Shown: in pieces, positions 45,677 to 56,500 of the stretch | Layout of the letters: the number at the start of each line of letters is the position of its first letter | How positions within the stretch are numbered: the stretch's first letter is position 1 | NCBI GenBank assembly: GCA_016790075.1 | Contig: JAEUPP010000078.1 | Location: 1-61,230 of the forward strand | Length of the DNA: 61,230 bases | Reading direction: 5' to 3' | Source: Rhodanobacteraceae bacterium | GTDB lineage: Bacteria; Pseudomonadota; Gammaproteobacteria; Xanthomonadales; Rhodanobacteraceae | Notes under the pieces: generated by a model | What the model saw: only the letters and a program-made list of their open reading frames with translations | The model's database searches: none | What the model was told of the DNA's origin: nothing | Made by a program: the position numbers and the translations under genes

Positions 45677-48600
45677 ATGGCAATTGCAAAACTTCTCAGG
45701 AAGGCGGCGGATGCGGGCGTGTTCCTCTCCGTGCATGAAGGACAGCTCCGCTTCAAATTGTCGACCGACACTTTTCCGGATGCACTGAAGCAGGAAATCG
45801 TCGCTGCCAAACCCGAACTCATAGCGTTCCTCGAACGCAGCCGCGCTCGGGATGGAGCGGCGGCACGACGCCCCATCCTGCCCGGCACGGCGGCCGGCGA
45901 GCGGGTGCCGGCCTCGTTCGCGCAGCAGCGGCTTTGGTTTCTCGATCGACTCGACGGTCCCAGCTATCGCTACAACATGCCGGTTGCGTTTCGCATCGAG
46001 GGCCGCCTTGATGCGACGCTCGCTGAGCGAGCCCTGGCCATGCTGGTCCAGCGCCACGAACCTTTGCGCACCGTACTCGTGGAAACGCCGGCCGGCCCTC
46101 TGCAGCAGGTGTGTGCAGACGCAGCCTTCAGTCTGGCACGCGACTTACCGCAGGATGCCGATGTGCTCAAGCATGCGGCGCATCTGCAGACTTTGCTCGA
46201 CAGCGAGATATGCAAGCCGTTCGATCTGGCTTGCGACGTTCTGTTGCGCGCGCGACTGATCGGCGACGGCAGCAGTGGTTCAGTGCTGCTGCTGACGCTG
46301 CATCACAGCGCAGCCGATGGCTTGTCGCTTGGCGTGCTTGCGCGGGAATTTTCGCACCTGTACGCATCGCTGCAGCAGCAGGTTCCGGCCGACCTGCCTC
46401 CCTTGCCGGTGCGCTATGCGGACTACGCGCAGTGGCAGCTCGATCGCATGGGCGACGTGGATATGCGGACTCAGCTGAGCTACTGGAGCCAGCAGCTGCA
46501 GGGATTGCCAGGGCAATTTCCGCTGCGCGAAGACCTGGCGCGGCCCAGGCCTGCGCGTTTTCGCGGTGCACGTGCGACTTTCAGTCTCGATGTGACCACT
46601 CTGGCAGGTCTGCGCCATCTCGCCCGGGACGAGCAGTGCAGTCTGTTCATGTTGCTGCATGCGGCGCTGGCCGTGTTGCTGGCGCGCCACGGTCAGACCG
46701 AGGACATCGTCATCGGCACCCCGGTCGCCAACCGCGCCCAGCGCGTGCTGGAAGGTTTGATCGGTCTTTTCGTCAATACCGTGATCCTGCGTTGTGATTG
46801 CAGCGGCAACCCGCGCTTCGTCGACCTGCTACGTCAGGTGCGCAGCGTGAACCTGGAGGCTCAAGCCAATCAGGAAGCGCCGTTCGACGCGGTAGTAGCC
46901 CAGTTGCAGGGCGTTCGCCGCAGCAGCGGCACTGCACCGTTCCAAGTGATGCTGTCGATGGAGCTGGACACGCTCGACAGTCTGGTGTTGCCCGGGGCGC
47001 AGCTGAAACGTCTACCGGACGCGGTCATCGGCACCAAGGTCGACCTGCTGATTTCAGCCTTGGAGCACAACGAGACGCTGGAACTGCGCCTGGACTACGA
47101 CTGCGACGTATTCCTCGCTGAAACGATTGAAGCGTTTGGTGAACGCCTGCTGCGCCTGCTGCGTGGCATCGTCGAGAATGCCGCAAGCCCGATTGGCGAT
47201 TTGCCGCTGCTGTCAGCGCAGGAATCGGCCTATCTGCTGCGTGGGCTCAACGACACGGCGCGCAGCTACCCGCTGGACCGGTGTATCCACGAGCTGTTCG
47301 AGGCGCAGGTCGACCAGACCCCGGACGTGTCAGCGCTCAAATTCGAAAACCACGAACTCAGCTATGCACAGCTGGATGAGCGCGCGAACCGGCTCGCGCA
47401 CTATCTTCGCGCACAGGGCGTCGGTCCCGATGCGCGTGTCGGGCTGCTGGTCGAGCGCTCGCTGGAAATGGTCATCGGCATATTGGGCATCTTCAAGGCC
47501 GGTGGCGCCTATGTGCCTCTCGATCCGGCCTATCCGGCTCAGCGCCTGGAGTTTCTCCTGCACGACAGTGCACCACAGGCGGTGCTGACCCAGACTGCGC
47601 TGCGTGATCGCCTGCCGGTGTCGGGTATGCCCACCCTGTGTCTGGATGATGCAGCGGCCGTGTTGGAGGAGTTCCCGGCCACGCGCCTGAGCGCCGCTGA
47701 CATCGGCCTGACGTCGCGCCACCTGGCCTACGTGATCTACACCTCTGGTTCGACCGGCCAGCCCAAAGGCGTGATGAACGAACACGCTCCCGTGCTCAAT
47801 CGCCTGCTGTGGGCGCGCGACGCGTATGCTTTCGGCGGCGGTGACCGGCTGCTGCAGAAAACGCCCTACAGCTTCGATGTTTCGGTAGGCGAACTGCTGA
47901 TGCCGCTGCTGTGCGGCGCGCAGCTGGTGATGGCGCGCCCCGGCGGACATCTGGACCCGGATTACCTGGCGGCGACCATCGCGCGCGAGCAGATCACGAT
48001 GGTGCATTTCGTACCGTCTATGCTGCAGATGTTCCTCGACCACGAGGTTTCGGCGCAGTGCGGCAGCTTGCGCCGCGTGCTGTGCAGTGGCGAAGCACTG
48101 CCGTACGGTTTGCAGCAGCGTTTCCTGGCTAGCCTTCCGGACGTGGAGCTCCACAACCTTTACGGACCGACCGAAGCGGCGATCGAGGTCACCACGTGGC
48201 GCTGCCGCGCCGACACGCATCCGGGCATCGTGCCGATAGGCCGGCCGATCGCCAACGTCCGCATCTACATCCTTGATGCGCAGCGCAAGCCGGTGCCGCG
48301 AGGTGTGGTCGGCGAGTTGTACCTTGGCGGCATCTGCGTTGCGCGCGGCTACCAGAATCGCGCTGACCTCAGTGCCGCGCAGTTTATTGCCGATCCCTTT
48401 GCCGACGATCAAGCCGCGCGTCTGTACCGCACGGGTGACCTGGGTCGCTGGCTTGCCGATGGCGCGATCGAGTATCTGGGCCGCAACGACAACCAGGTCA
48501 AGATCCGTGGCCTGCGCATTGAACTGGGCGAGATCGAATATCGCCTGGCGCAGTTGCCCGGCGTTGCCAGCGCAACGGTGCTGGCACGCGAAGATCTGCC

Positions 48601-51600
48601 GGGGCAGCAGCGCCTCGTCGCTTATCTCACGCGGTCGCCGGGTACCCTGGTTGATGCTGGCTGGGCCGAGGATCTGCGCCAGGAGCTACTGGCGGTGCTG
48701 CCCGACTATCTGGTGCCGACGCAGTTCGTGGTGCTCGATGCGCTGCCGCTCAACAGCAATGGCAAAGTCGATCGCAAGGCGCTGCTGGCGCGCAACGACC
48801 TGGCCGCAGCCGCGCAGCGATATGTCGCGCCGCGCAGCGAGATCGAACAGCAACTGGTCGATATCTGGCAGCAACTACTGCAGCGCGACAGTGTCGGTGT
48901 GCACGACAACTTCTTCGAGATCGGCGGCAATTCGCTGCTCAGCGTACGCTTGCGCAACGAGGTCATGCGCGCGTTGGCCTGCGAGCTTGCCCTGACCGAC
49001 CTGTTCGAGTATCCGACCATCGCGCAGCTTGCGCGGCACCTGCGTGCTGAAACCACGGCGGACGTCGCACCGCCGCCGCGCACTGATCTGGCCGATATCA
49101 ACCGGTCCATCGCGATCATCGGAATGGCCGGCCGTTTTCCGGGGGCCCGCGACGTGGCCGAGTTCTGGCAGAACCTTTGCGACGGCGTCGAAACCCTGCG
49201 CGAATTCAGCACCGAGGAACTGCGTGAGGCAGGAGTGCCCGCCGCGCTGCTGGATCGGGCTGACTTCGTGCGCAAGGGCGTGCTGCTGGAAGACCTTGAT
49301 CTGTTCGATGCGGAATTCTTCGGGCTGACGCCGCGCGAGGCCGAGCAGATCGATCCGCAGCAGCGCCTGCTGTTCGAATGTGCTACGACTGCGCTTGAGA
49401 TCGGCGGCTACGGCGACATAACCCAGGCGCAGCGTGTAGGCGTGTTCGTCGGCATGATGGACAGCGTCTATCTGGTCGAGAACCTGCTGCCCTCGCTGGA
49501 CATATGGAGCCCGGCCATGACCGCGGCGCGCGTGGCCAACTCGCGTGATTTCGCCGCGACGCGTCTTGCCTACAAGCTGAATCTCAGCGGACCGGCGCTG
49601 ACCATCGCGACGGCCTGTTCGACCTCGCTGGTCGCTGTGCATCAGGCTTGCGCCAGCTTGCGCCTGGGCGATTGCGACATGGCGCTGGCGGGCGCAGCCA
49701 ATGTCACGCGCCTGCGGCCGCACGGCTATCTGTATGTGGACGGTGACATCCGTTCCCGCGACGGCCACTGCCGCACCTTCGACAGCGCGGCCAGCGGCAC
49801 CCGTGGAGGCGATGGTGCCGGCATCGTGCTGCTCAAGCGCCTTGATGATGCCCAGCGCGACGGTGACACGATCTACGCGCTGATACTCGGCACCGCGATC
49901 AACAACGACGCGTCCGACAAGGTCGGCTACAGCGCGCCTAGCGTCGCCGGCCAGGCAGCTGTCGTGCGCGCCGCATTCGCCTCGGCCGGGGTGGAACCGG
50001 CGAGCGTGCAGTATGTCGAGGCGCACGGTACTGCGACGCGCTACGGTGATCCGATAGAGATCCGCGCCCTGTCGCGTGCATTTGGCCGGCTGCCCGCTGG
50101 CTCCTGCCTGATCGGTTCGGTCAAGCCCAATATCGGACATCTCGATTGCGCCGCCGGCGTGGCCGGCCTTATCAAGACCGCGCTGGCGCTGCACCACGGC
50201 CGCGTACCTCCTAGCCTGAACTTCGCCAATCCAAATCCAGAAATAGATTTCGAAAACAGTCCATTTATCGTCAACAAAAAATTGACTGACTGGCCGCAGC
50301 ATGGTTCGCCGCGTCGCGCCGCCGTAAGTTCGTTCGGCATCGGTGGCACTAACGCGCATGCGGTGCTGGAGCAGGCACCGTCGCAACCCGCGCGCGAAAG
50401 TCGTGGCGGGCCCGAACTACTGCTGTTCTCGGCGGACTCTCCGGCGGCGCTATGCGCACAGCGTGAACAGTTCGTCGCCTTTTTACAGGCTACCCCCGGC
50501 TTGTGCCTGGACGATGTCGCGGCCAGCCTTCAACTCGGGCGTGCGGCACGACGTTGCCGCGACACGCTGGTTGCCGCCAGCCTCGGGGAAGCTATTGCCC
50601 AGCTGCATCTGCTCGAAAAAGCCGATCCCGCGGCACAACTGCTCACGGGGCAGGGGGCGCCCGGAACGGTATTCCTGTTCTCCGGGCAAGGCGTGCAGTA
50701 CCCGCAGATGGGGCGCGGCTTGTACGCGCGTTTCAGCGCTTATCGCACGTGCATCGACGAATGCGCTGCCGAGCTGCAGCCGTTGCTCGGGCTTGATCTG
50801 CGCGCGGTGCTGTATCCCGAGAGCGATCCGGAACAGGCGGCGCACTCTCTGCGCAACACGGTGATCGCGCAGCCGGCGCTGTTCGTCACCGGGCTTGCGT
50901 TGGCGCGCCTGCTACAGAGTCTCGGTGTGGCGCCGCAGGCCATGATTGGCCACGGCGTCGGCGAATACGTTGCCGCGCATCTGGCCGGTGTTTTCGATCT
51001 GGCCACGGCGCTGCGACTGGTGGCCGTGCGTGCGCGGCTGATGCAATCGGTCGAGCCCGGCGCGATGCTGGCGGTCGCCCTGGAGCCTGCCGCGGCCGCT
51101 GCCGTGGCGATGGCCAGCGGCTGCGAACTGGCCTGTGTCAACGAACCGGCGGGTTGCGTGCTCGCGGGCACATCATCTGCCATCGCTGCCGCTGCCGCCG
51201 CGCTAGATGAGGCCGGCGTTGCGCACACGCCGTCGCTAACTTCGCACGCGAGCCATGGTGCGATGATGGACACGGCGCTGACGGAGTTCGCCGAGGCCGT
51301 GGGCTCGGCCCAGTTACGCAGTCCTGTCTTGCCCTATGTGTCGACCCTCAGCGGCGATTTCATCGCGGCGGAGCAGGCGATCGACCCGGCCTACTGGGTA
51401 CGCCAGCTACGCGAGACCGTGCAGTTCGCCCGCGGAGTCGATGCGCTGCTGCGCAGCAGCGTTGTCGGCGGCGATAGCGTCTTCCTGGAACTGGGGCCGG
51501 GCCAGACGCTTTGCGGATTCGTGCACAAGCACCCGGCAGCAGCCTCCCGCACGGTGCTTCCGACCATGCGCCACTCGCTGGCGGTTGAAGACGACGTGGC

Positions 51601-53548
51601 AGTGCTGCTGCGGAGTCTGGGCCAGTTGTGGTTGCATGGTGTGGCGCTGGACTGGGGCGGCCTGCACGAACGGCCGCGTCGAATCGCATTGCCCACCTAT
51701 CCGTTTCAGCGGCGTCGCTACTGGATCGATGGGCCGTATGCGGCCAGGCCGACCGAACCAGCTTCGCGCGATTCTGCGCAGGCGGATGCGCTCTACCAGC
51801 CTGTGTGGAAATTGAAACCGCGTCGCCAGGCTGGTGCGCGGTCTGCAGCATCGTGGCTGGTGCTGGGTGATGGAGCGGCGCTGACGCAGAACACGGTAAG
51901 TGCATTACGCCGTGCTGGTGCCAGTGTGGTGCACACCGAGCGGGCGCTGGAGTTCCGTCGCTGCGACGAGCAGCACTACGCTCTGCCGACCACCGCCGAC
52001 GCGTTGCGCGAACTGGTGCAGGCACTGGGGCAGAGTGGCTTCCTGCCGAGCGGAATCCTGCTGCTGGATGCGGCGTTGGCGCCGGTTCCGGCCGACAACG
52101 ACGGTGGTGTGGCGGCGTTCTTGCGCGACTCCTGCGGGGCGTTGCTGGAGCTCCTGGGTGTGCTTGCCACGCAGAGCATGGCGGCCGGACTGCAACTGGC
52201 CGTCGTCACGCGCGGTGCCCAACGGGTGACCGGCGAAGAAGATCTGCTGGTCGTGGCCGACGCGGTTGGTGCATTGTGCAAAGTTACTGAAAGCGAGTAC
52301 CCGGTTCTACATTGCCGTCAGATCGATCTTGCGCCTCGTGAGGCTGATCTTGCTGACTCCCCGCAATGCAGGGAACTCGCGAACCAGCTCGCACACGAAA
52401 TCCTGGGCGGGATGGACGACCGTGTGACAGCCCTGCGCGGCCGCCAACGCTGGGTGCGTGTTCTTGAAGGTCTGGCTGTCGACGCGGAATCGATGCCGCG
52501 GGCTGTAGTGCGCGCAGGTGGTTCATACGTGATCTGCTGCGCGCGCAGCGACGCCGGAATTGCCATCGCCAGACAACTGCAGACAGCCGCAGAAGACCTG
52601 AAGATCGCAGTCATCGCCGCCGATGGCGCTGATGTGTCGGAGACGGATCGAATCGGGCTGGCCGCCGACGGGATCGAGGTGGTCGCGGACGCAGGTAACG
52701 ATGCCGAGCGATTGCGCCGCGCCTTCGCGTCGCAGCGCCAGCGATCCGGCCGCATCGACGGTGTTGTCTACAGCGCGGCCCCAGTCCCGGCGGAGAGGTG
52801 TGCGCTGCCGCAGATCGCCGTGCAGGACCTGCAGGCGTCCTGCAGCGTGAGCCTGCAGATCTTGGCGGCCATCGACGCCGCACTGGACGCTGAAGAAGCG
52901 GACTTCATCGTGCTGCTGTCATCGCTGGCCGCTTGGTGCGGCGAAAGTGGGCAGGGTGTCCAGGCGGCCGCCAATGCGCAGCAGGATGCCTACGCGCAGT
53001 ACCGTCATCAGCACGGCGACACACGTTGGCTCAGCCTGAATCTGGGCTCGCGCGACGACACCGCGCCAAATCTGTTGCGCAGCGTGTTGCTGGCCGCGCT
53101 TGCGGCGGATGCTGCGCCGCAATTGCTGTACGGCAGCGCCGATGAGTTGCAACGCCGCCGCGTGCGCAGCAGTGCCTCGGCAAGCAGGCCTGCAGCGGTG
53201 CTGTACCGGCGCGGCATCGCGGCGTCCGCGCGCAGGGTGCCCACCGACGAAGTCGAGCGGCAGCTACTGCAGAACTGGCAGGAATTGCTGGGCTTTGCGG
53301 ACATCGGCACGGAAGACGATTTCTTCGAGCTGGGCGGTGATTCTTTGCTGGCCACGCGTGCGGTCAATTTCGTCCAGCTGAATTTCGCGCTTGACAGCGA
53401 ACAGTTCGCGATCCGCCATTTTTTCGCCGTGCCGACCATTGCTGGGGTTGCCGCTCGCATCACCGCAGCGTTGATGGACGGCCGCGCCAACGATCAGAAA
53501 AAGCGCCTGCTAGACCAGGGGCTCGCGATAGAGGAAGGGGTGCTTTGA
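45677..53548 (+). CDS. NRPS-PKS hybrid: TubC_N-C-A-T-KS-AT(inactive?)-KR(inactive?)-ACP
   Basis: A 2623-residue protein. Residues 1-52 are a TubC_N-type docking domain. The C domain follows (HHSAADG near 209). The A domain (about 520-1010) has pocket DVGHLSLIEK, closest to Ser (DVWHLSLIDK), and the T domain has GGNSL. The KS (about 1135-1560) has Cys1314 in TACSTS plus VEAHGTAT and NIGHLDCAAG, so it looks active. The AT (about 1655-1945) reads GHGVGEY, with Gly1760 in place of the nucleophile Ser of GHSxGEY. The reductase-like region (about 2035-2500) reads SYVICCARSDAG where a G-x-G-x-x-G motif should be, and Gln2429 replaces the catalytic Tyr. The ACP has GGDSL, and the protein ends AIEEGVL. 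Its stop overlaps the next synthetase start by one base. ATG 45677 has GGGGGAGA upstream; the longer frame from 45623 lacks support. Confidence 0.95.
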   Translation: MAIAKLLRKAADAGVFLSVHEGQLRFKLSTDTFPDALKQEIVAAKPELIAFLERSRARDGAAARRPILPGTAAGERVPASFAQQRLWFLDRLDGPSYRYNMPVAFRIEGRLDATLAERALAMLVQRHEPLRTVLVETPAGPLQQVCADAAFSLARDLPQDADVLKHAAHLQTLLDSEICKPFDLACDVLLRARLIGDGSSGSVLLLTLHHSAADGLSLGVLAREFSHLYASLQQQVPADLPPLPVRYADYAQWQLDRMGDVDMRTQLSYWSQQLQGLPGQFPLREDLARPRPARFRGARATFSLDVTTLAGLRHLARDEQCSLFMLLHAALAVLLARHGQTEDIVIGTPVANRAQRVLEGLIGLFVNTVILRCDCSGNPRFVDLLRQVRSVNLEAQANQEAPFDAVVAQLQGVRRSSGTAPFQVMLSMELDTLDSLVLPGAQLKRLPDAVIGTKVDLLISALEHNETLELRLDYDCDVFLAETIEAFGERLLRLLRGIVENAASPIGDLPLLSAQESAYLLRGLNDTARSYPLDRCIHELFEAQVDQTPDVSALKFENHELSYAQLDERANRLAHYLRAQGVGPDARVGLLVERSLEMVIGILGIFKAGGAYVPLDPAYPAQRLEFLLHDSAPQAVLTQTALRDRLPVSGMPTLCLDDAAAVLEEFPATRLSAADIGLTSRHLAYVIYTSGSTGQPKGVMNEHAPVLNRLLWARDAYAFGGGDRLLQKTPYSFDVSVGELLMPLLCGAQLVMARPGGHLDPDYLAATIAREQITMVHFVPSMLQMFLDHEVSAQCGSLRRVLCSGEALPYGLQQRFLASLPDVELHNLYGPTEAAIEVTTWRCRADTHPGIVPIGRPIANVRIYILDAQRKPVPRGVVGELYLGGICVARGYQNRADLSAAQFIADPFADDQAARLYRTGDLGRWLADGAIEYLGRNDNQVKIRGLRIELGEIEYRLAQLPGVASATVLAREDLPGQQRLVAYLTRSPGTLVDAGWAEDLRQELLAVLPDYLVPTQFVVLDALPLNSNGKVDRKALLARNDLAAAAQRYVAPRSEIEQQLVDIWQQLLQRDSVGVHDNFFEIGGNSLLSVRLRNEVMRALACELALTDLFEYPTIAQLARHLRAETTADVAPPPRTDLADINRSIAIIGMAGRFPGARDVAEFWQNLCDGVETLREFSTEELREAGVPAALLDRADFVRKGVLLEDLDLFDAEFFGLTPREAEQIDPQQRLLFECATTALEIGGYGDITQAQRVGVFVGMMDSVYLVENLLPSLDIWSPAMTAARVANSRDFAATRLAYKLNLSGPALTIATACSTSLVAVHQACASLRLGDCDMALAGAANVTRLRPHGYLYVDGDIRSRDGHCRTFDSAASGTRGGDGAGIVLLKRLDDAQRDGDTIYALILGTAINNDASDKVGYSAPSVAGQAAVVRAAFASAGVEPASVQYVEAHGTATRYGDPIEIRALSRAFGRLPAGSCLIGSVKPNIGHLDCAAGVAGLIKTALALHHGRVPPSLNFANPNPEIDFENSPFIVNKKLTDWPQHGSPRRAAVSSFGIGGTNAHAVLEQAPSQPARESRGGPELLLFSADSPAALCAQREQFVAFLQATPGLCLDDVAASLQLGRAARRCRDTLVAASLGEAIAQLHLLEKADPAAQLLTGQGAPGTVFLFSGQGVQYPQMGRGLYARFSAYRTCIDECAAELQPLLGLDLRAVLYPESDPEQAAHSLRNTVIAQPALFVTGLALARLLQSLGVAPQAMIGHGVGEYVAAHLAGVFDLATALRLVAVRARLMQSVEPGAMLAVALEPAAAAAVAMASGCELACVNEPAGCVLAGTSSAIAAAAAALDEAGVAHTPSLTSHASHGAMMDTALTEFAEAVGSAQLRSPVLPYVSTLSGDFIAAEQAIDPAYWVRQLRETVQFARGVDALLRSSVVGGDSVFLELGPGQTLCGFVHKHPAAASRTVLPTMRHSLAVEDDVAVLLRSLGQLWLHGVALDWGGLHERPRRIALPTYPFQRRRYWIDGPYAARPTEPASRDSAQADALYQPVWKLKPRRQAGARSAASWLVLGDGAALTQNTVSALRRAGASVVHTERALEFRRCDEQHYALPTTADALRELVQALGQSGFLPSGILLLDAALAPVPADNDGGVAAFLRDSCGALLELLGVLATQSMAAGLQLAVVTRGAQRVTGEEDLLVVADAVGALCKVTESEYPVLHCRQIDLAPREADLADSPQCRELANQLAHEILGGMDDRVTALRGRQRWVRVLEGLAVDAESMPRAVVRAGGSYVICCARSDAGIAIARQLQTAAEDLKIAVIAADGADVSETDRIGLAADGIEVVADAGNDAERLRRAFASQRQRSGRIDGVVYSAAPVPAERCALPQIAVQDLQASCSVSLQILAAIDAALDAEEADFIVLLSSLAAWCGESGQGVQAAANAQQDAYAQYRHQHGDTRWLSLNLGSRDDTAPNLLRSVLLAALAADAAPQLLYGSADELQRRRVRSSASASRPAAVLYRRGIAASARRVPTDEVERQLLQNWQELLGFADIGTEDDFFELGGDSLLATRAVNFVQLNFALDSEQFAIRHFFAVPTIAGVAARITAALMDGRANDQKKRLLDQGLAIEEGVL

Positions 53549-56500
53549 TGCAGCATATTGCCGATCTGGTCCGCGAGGCCGAAGCCAACAACGTCATCCT
53601 GCACGTCAAGGATGGCAAGCTGTCGTACATGGCCGAGCAGGGCGGGTTTCCCGTCGAGCTCAAGACGCGCGTGATCAGCCGCAAGCAGGAAATTGTCGAT
53701 TTCCTGCTCACACGGGAAATCGATCGCAGCAGAAGCGAGAACGGCGTGCAGATCGTAGCGGCCGACCGCAGTCAGCCGCTGCCGCTCTCGTTCGCCCAAC
53801 AGCGTCTGTGGATCGTCGACCAGCTCGAAGCCGGTAGCAGTCAGTACAACCTGCCGCTGGTTCTGCGCGCACAGGGGCCGCTGGACCGCCATGCCTTGCA
53901 GCTATCAATAGACAGCATTGTGCGGCGCCACGAGGTCTTGCGCACCCGGTTCGGGGTCTACGGCGACGCGCCGCGCCAGTTGGTCCAGCCGGCGCAGCCG
54001 GTGCCGATCCAGATCGTCGATCTGTCGCAGGAATTGCCGGCCGCGCGCGAGACTCGCGTGGGCGAGCTGGCCGCGGCCGAAGCGGCTCGACCGTTTGATC
54101 TTGCGCATGATCTGATGTTGCGCGTCAGCCTGCTCGTGCTCGGGGGCGACGACCACGTGCTGCTTTTTACACAGCACCACATTGCCTCCGATGGCTGGTC
54201 GGTATCGCTGCTGGCACGCGAATTCGCCGCGCTGTATTCGGCGTACTGCCGCGCCGGGAGCGATCCGTTGCCGCCGTTGCCGATCCAGTATGTCGATTAC
54301 TCCGTCTGGCAGCGCGAACGCTTCGCCGGACAGGGACTACAGCGCGAGCTGGACTACTGGCGCCGTCAGCTTGACGGCCTGCCACCGGTGCACGGACTTC
54401 CGCTCGATCGTCCGCGCCCGCCGCGCAAGAGCAGCCGCGGCGGCGTCGTGCGGCAGTCGCTCGACCGTGAATTGCTCGGCGGCCTGAAGCGTTTGTGTCA
54501 AAGTGAAAATGTAACATTATTTGTTATGCTGCAGACCGCGTTCGCACTGCTGGTCAGTCGTTGCAGTTTCGAGACCGACGTGGCCATCGGCACGCCGACC
54601 TCGGGCCGTTCGCATCCACAGGTCGAGTCGCTGATCGGTTTCTTCGTCGACAATCTTGTTCTGCGCAGCCGTTTCGACCACAACCTGACATTCCGCGCGG
54701 CGCTGGCGCAGAACCGGCAGACCATTCTGGATGCCTTTTCGCACCAGAGCATGCCATTTGATCTGCTTGTGGAGCATCTCAATCCGCAGCGCAGCCTGTC
54801 CTACGATCCGTTAATCCAGATCGTTTTCGGCCTCAACAACAATGAATCGCAGGCACTGGATATCGGCGCACTGCGTTTGATTCCCCTGCAACAGGACAGC
54901 GTCCTGGCCAAGGTTGACCTGGAGCTGGCTGCGATTGAGCGTAATGATGCGCTCGACATTTCCTGGATTTATCGCAGCGACCTGTTCGAAGCCGATGCGA
55001 TGGCGGCCCTGGCGCAGGACTACGAATGCCTGCTGCAGAGCATCGTTGCTGATCCTGCGCGAGGTATTTTCGACTACCCATTGTTGACGTCCGCGCGCCG
55101 GGAGCGGGTCCTGCAGCTCGGCCATGGGCCGGCACATGAGCGATCGGAGCCCGATATCGCGTTCCTGTTCGCGCAGGCCGCGGCACGCACGCCCGACGCA
55201 ACCGCGGTGTGCTGGGCTGGAGGTGCGCTGAACTATGCGCAGCTAAGCGTGAAGGTTCAGCGTCTGGCCGACTATCTGCGCAGCCTCGGCGTGGACCGTG
55301 AATCCCGCGTCGGCGTCTATCTTCCGCGCTCGCCCGAAATGCTGATTGGCGTGTTGGCTGTCATGAAAGCGGGCGCTGCCTACGTACCGCTGGAGCCGGG
55401 TCTCCCGGTGGACCGCATCGCCTACATGGTCGGCGACGCTGCGATCCAGTGGGTGCTGCTGCAGTCGGATCGGCTTGGCGACCTGCCCGCCGGTGGCGTC
55501 GACTTCGTGCTGATGGATGACGCTGTCGCCGATGCGTCATGGCTGCAGGAGTTCGCCGCAGGCTCTTTGCCGGCGGTGGCATCCCAGCCCGAGGATCTGT
55601 TGTACGTGCTCTATACCTCGGGTTCCACCGGCCGACCCAAGGGAGTGATGATCACCCGGAGCAATGCGGCCAACTACCTGGCCCACTGCGTCGACTCCTA
55701 TCTGACGCCTCAGATCGCCGGTGCCGTGGTCAGCTCGCCGCTGTGCTTCGACGCGACCTTGACCACCTTGCTGCCGGCGCTCCTGTGCGGCAAGCCCGTG
55801 CTGTTGCTGCCCGATGATGAAAGCACGTTGGAATGTCTTCTGCAGCGCCTTTTTGCCGACGAGGGCGACTGGTTGTTCAAGATCACGCCGGCGCATCTGG
55901 ATGCGCTTGCGCATTTGCCCCGTCCCGCCGGAAGCGGCGGGTCGGCTCATCGCATCGTGGTGGGTGGTGATCAGTTGACTACCGACACATTGCGCATGTG
56001 GAAGAATAAACTTCTTCCAAATGCCTTTTTTTACAATGAATACGGCCCGACCGAGGCCACCGTTGGCTGCAGCGTCCACGAGATTGCAAGCGGCGACGAC
56101 CTGGCCGCACTGGGAGGGGCGGCGGCCGTGCCTGTGGGCCTGCCTATCCGCAATGTGCAGCTTTACGTGCTCGGGCCGTCGCAGATGTTGCAGCCCATCG
56201 GCAGCTATGGCGAGCTGTACATCGGCGGCGACGGCCTCGCGCGCGGTTATCTCAATCGCAGCGAGCTCACGGAGCAATGCTTCATTGACAATCCGTTCGG
56301 CACGGGCCGGCTGTACCGCACTGGCGACATCGTGCGCTGGTGTGCTGCTGGGCACCTGGAATTCCTCGGTCGCCGCGACGACCAGATCAAGATCCGTGGC
56401 TTCCGCATCGAACTGGGGGAAGTCGAAGCCCAACTGCGCCGGCTAGACCTGGTGCAGGACGCGCACGTTTTGGCACGCAGTGCCTGCCAAGGTGCGCCGG

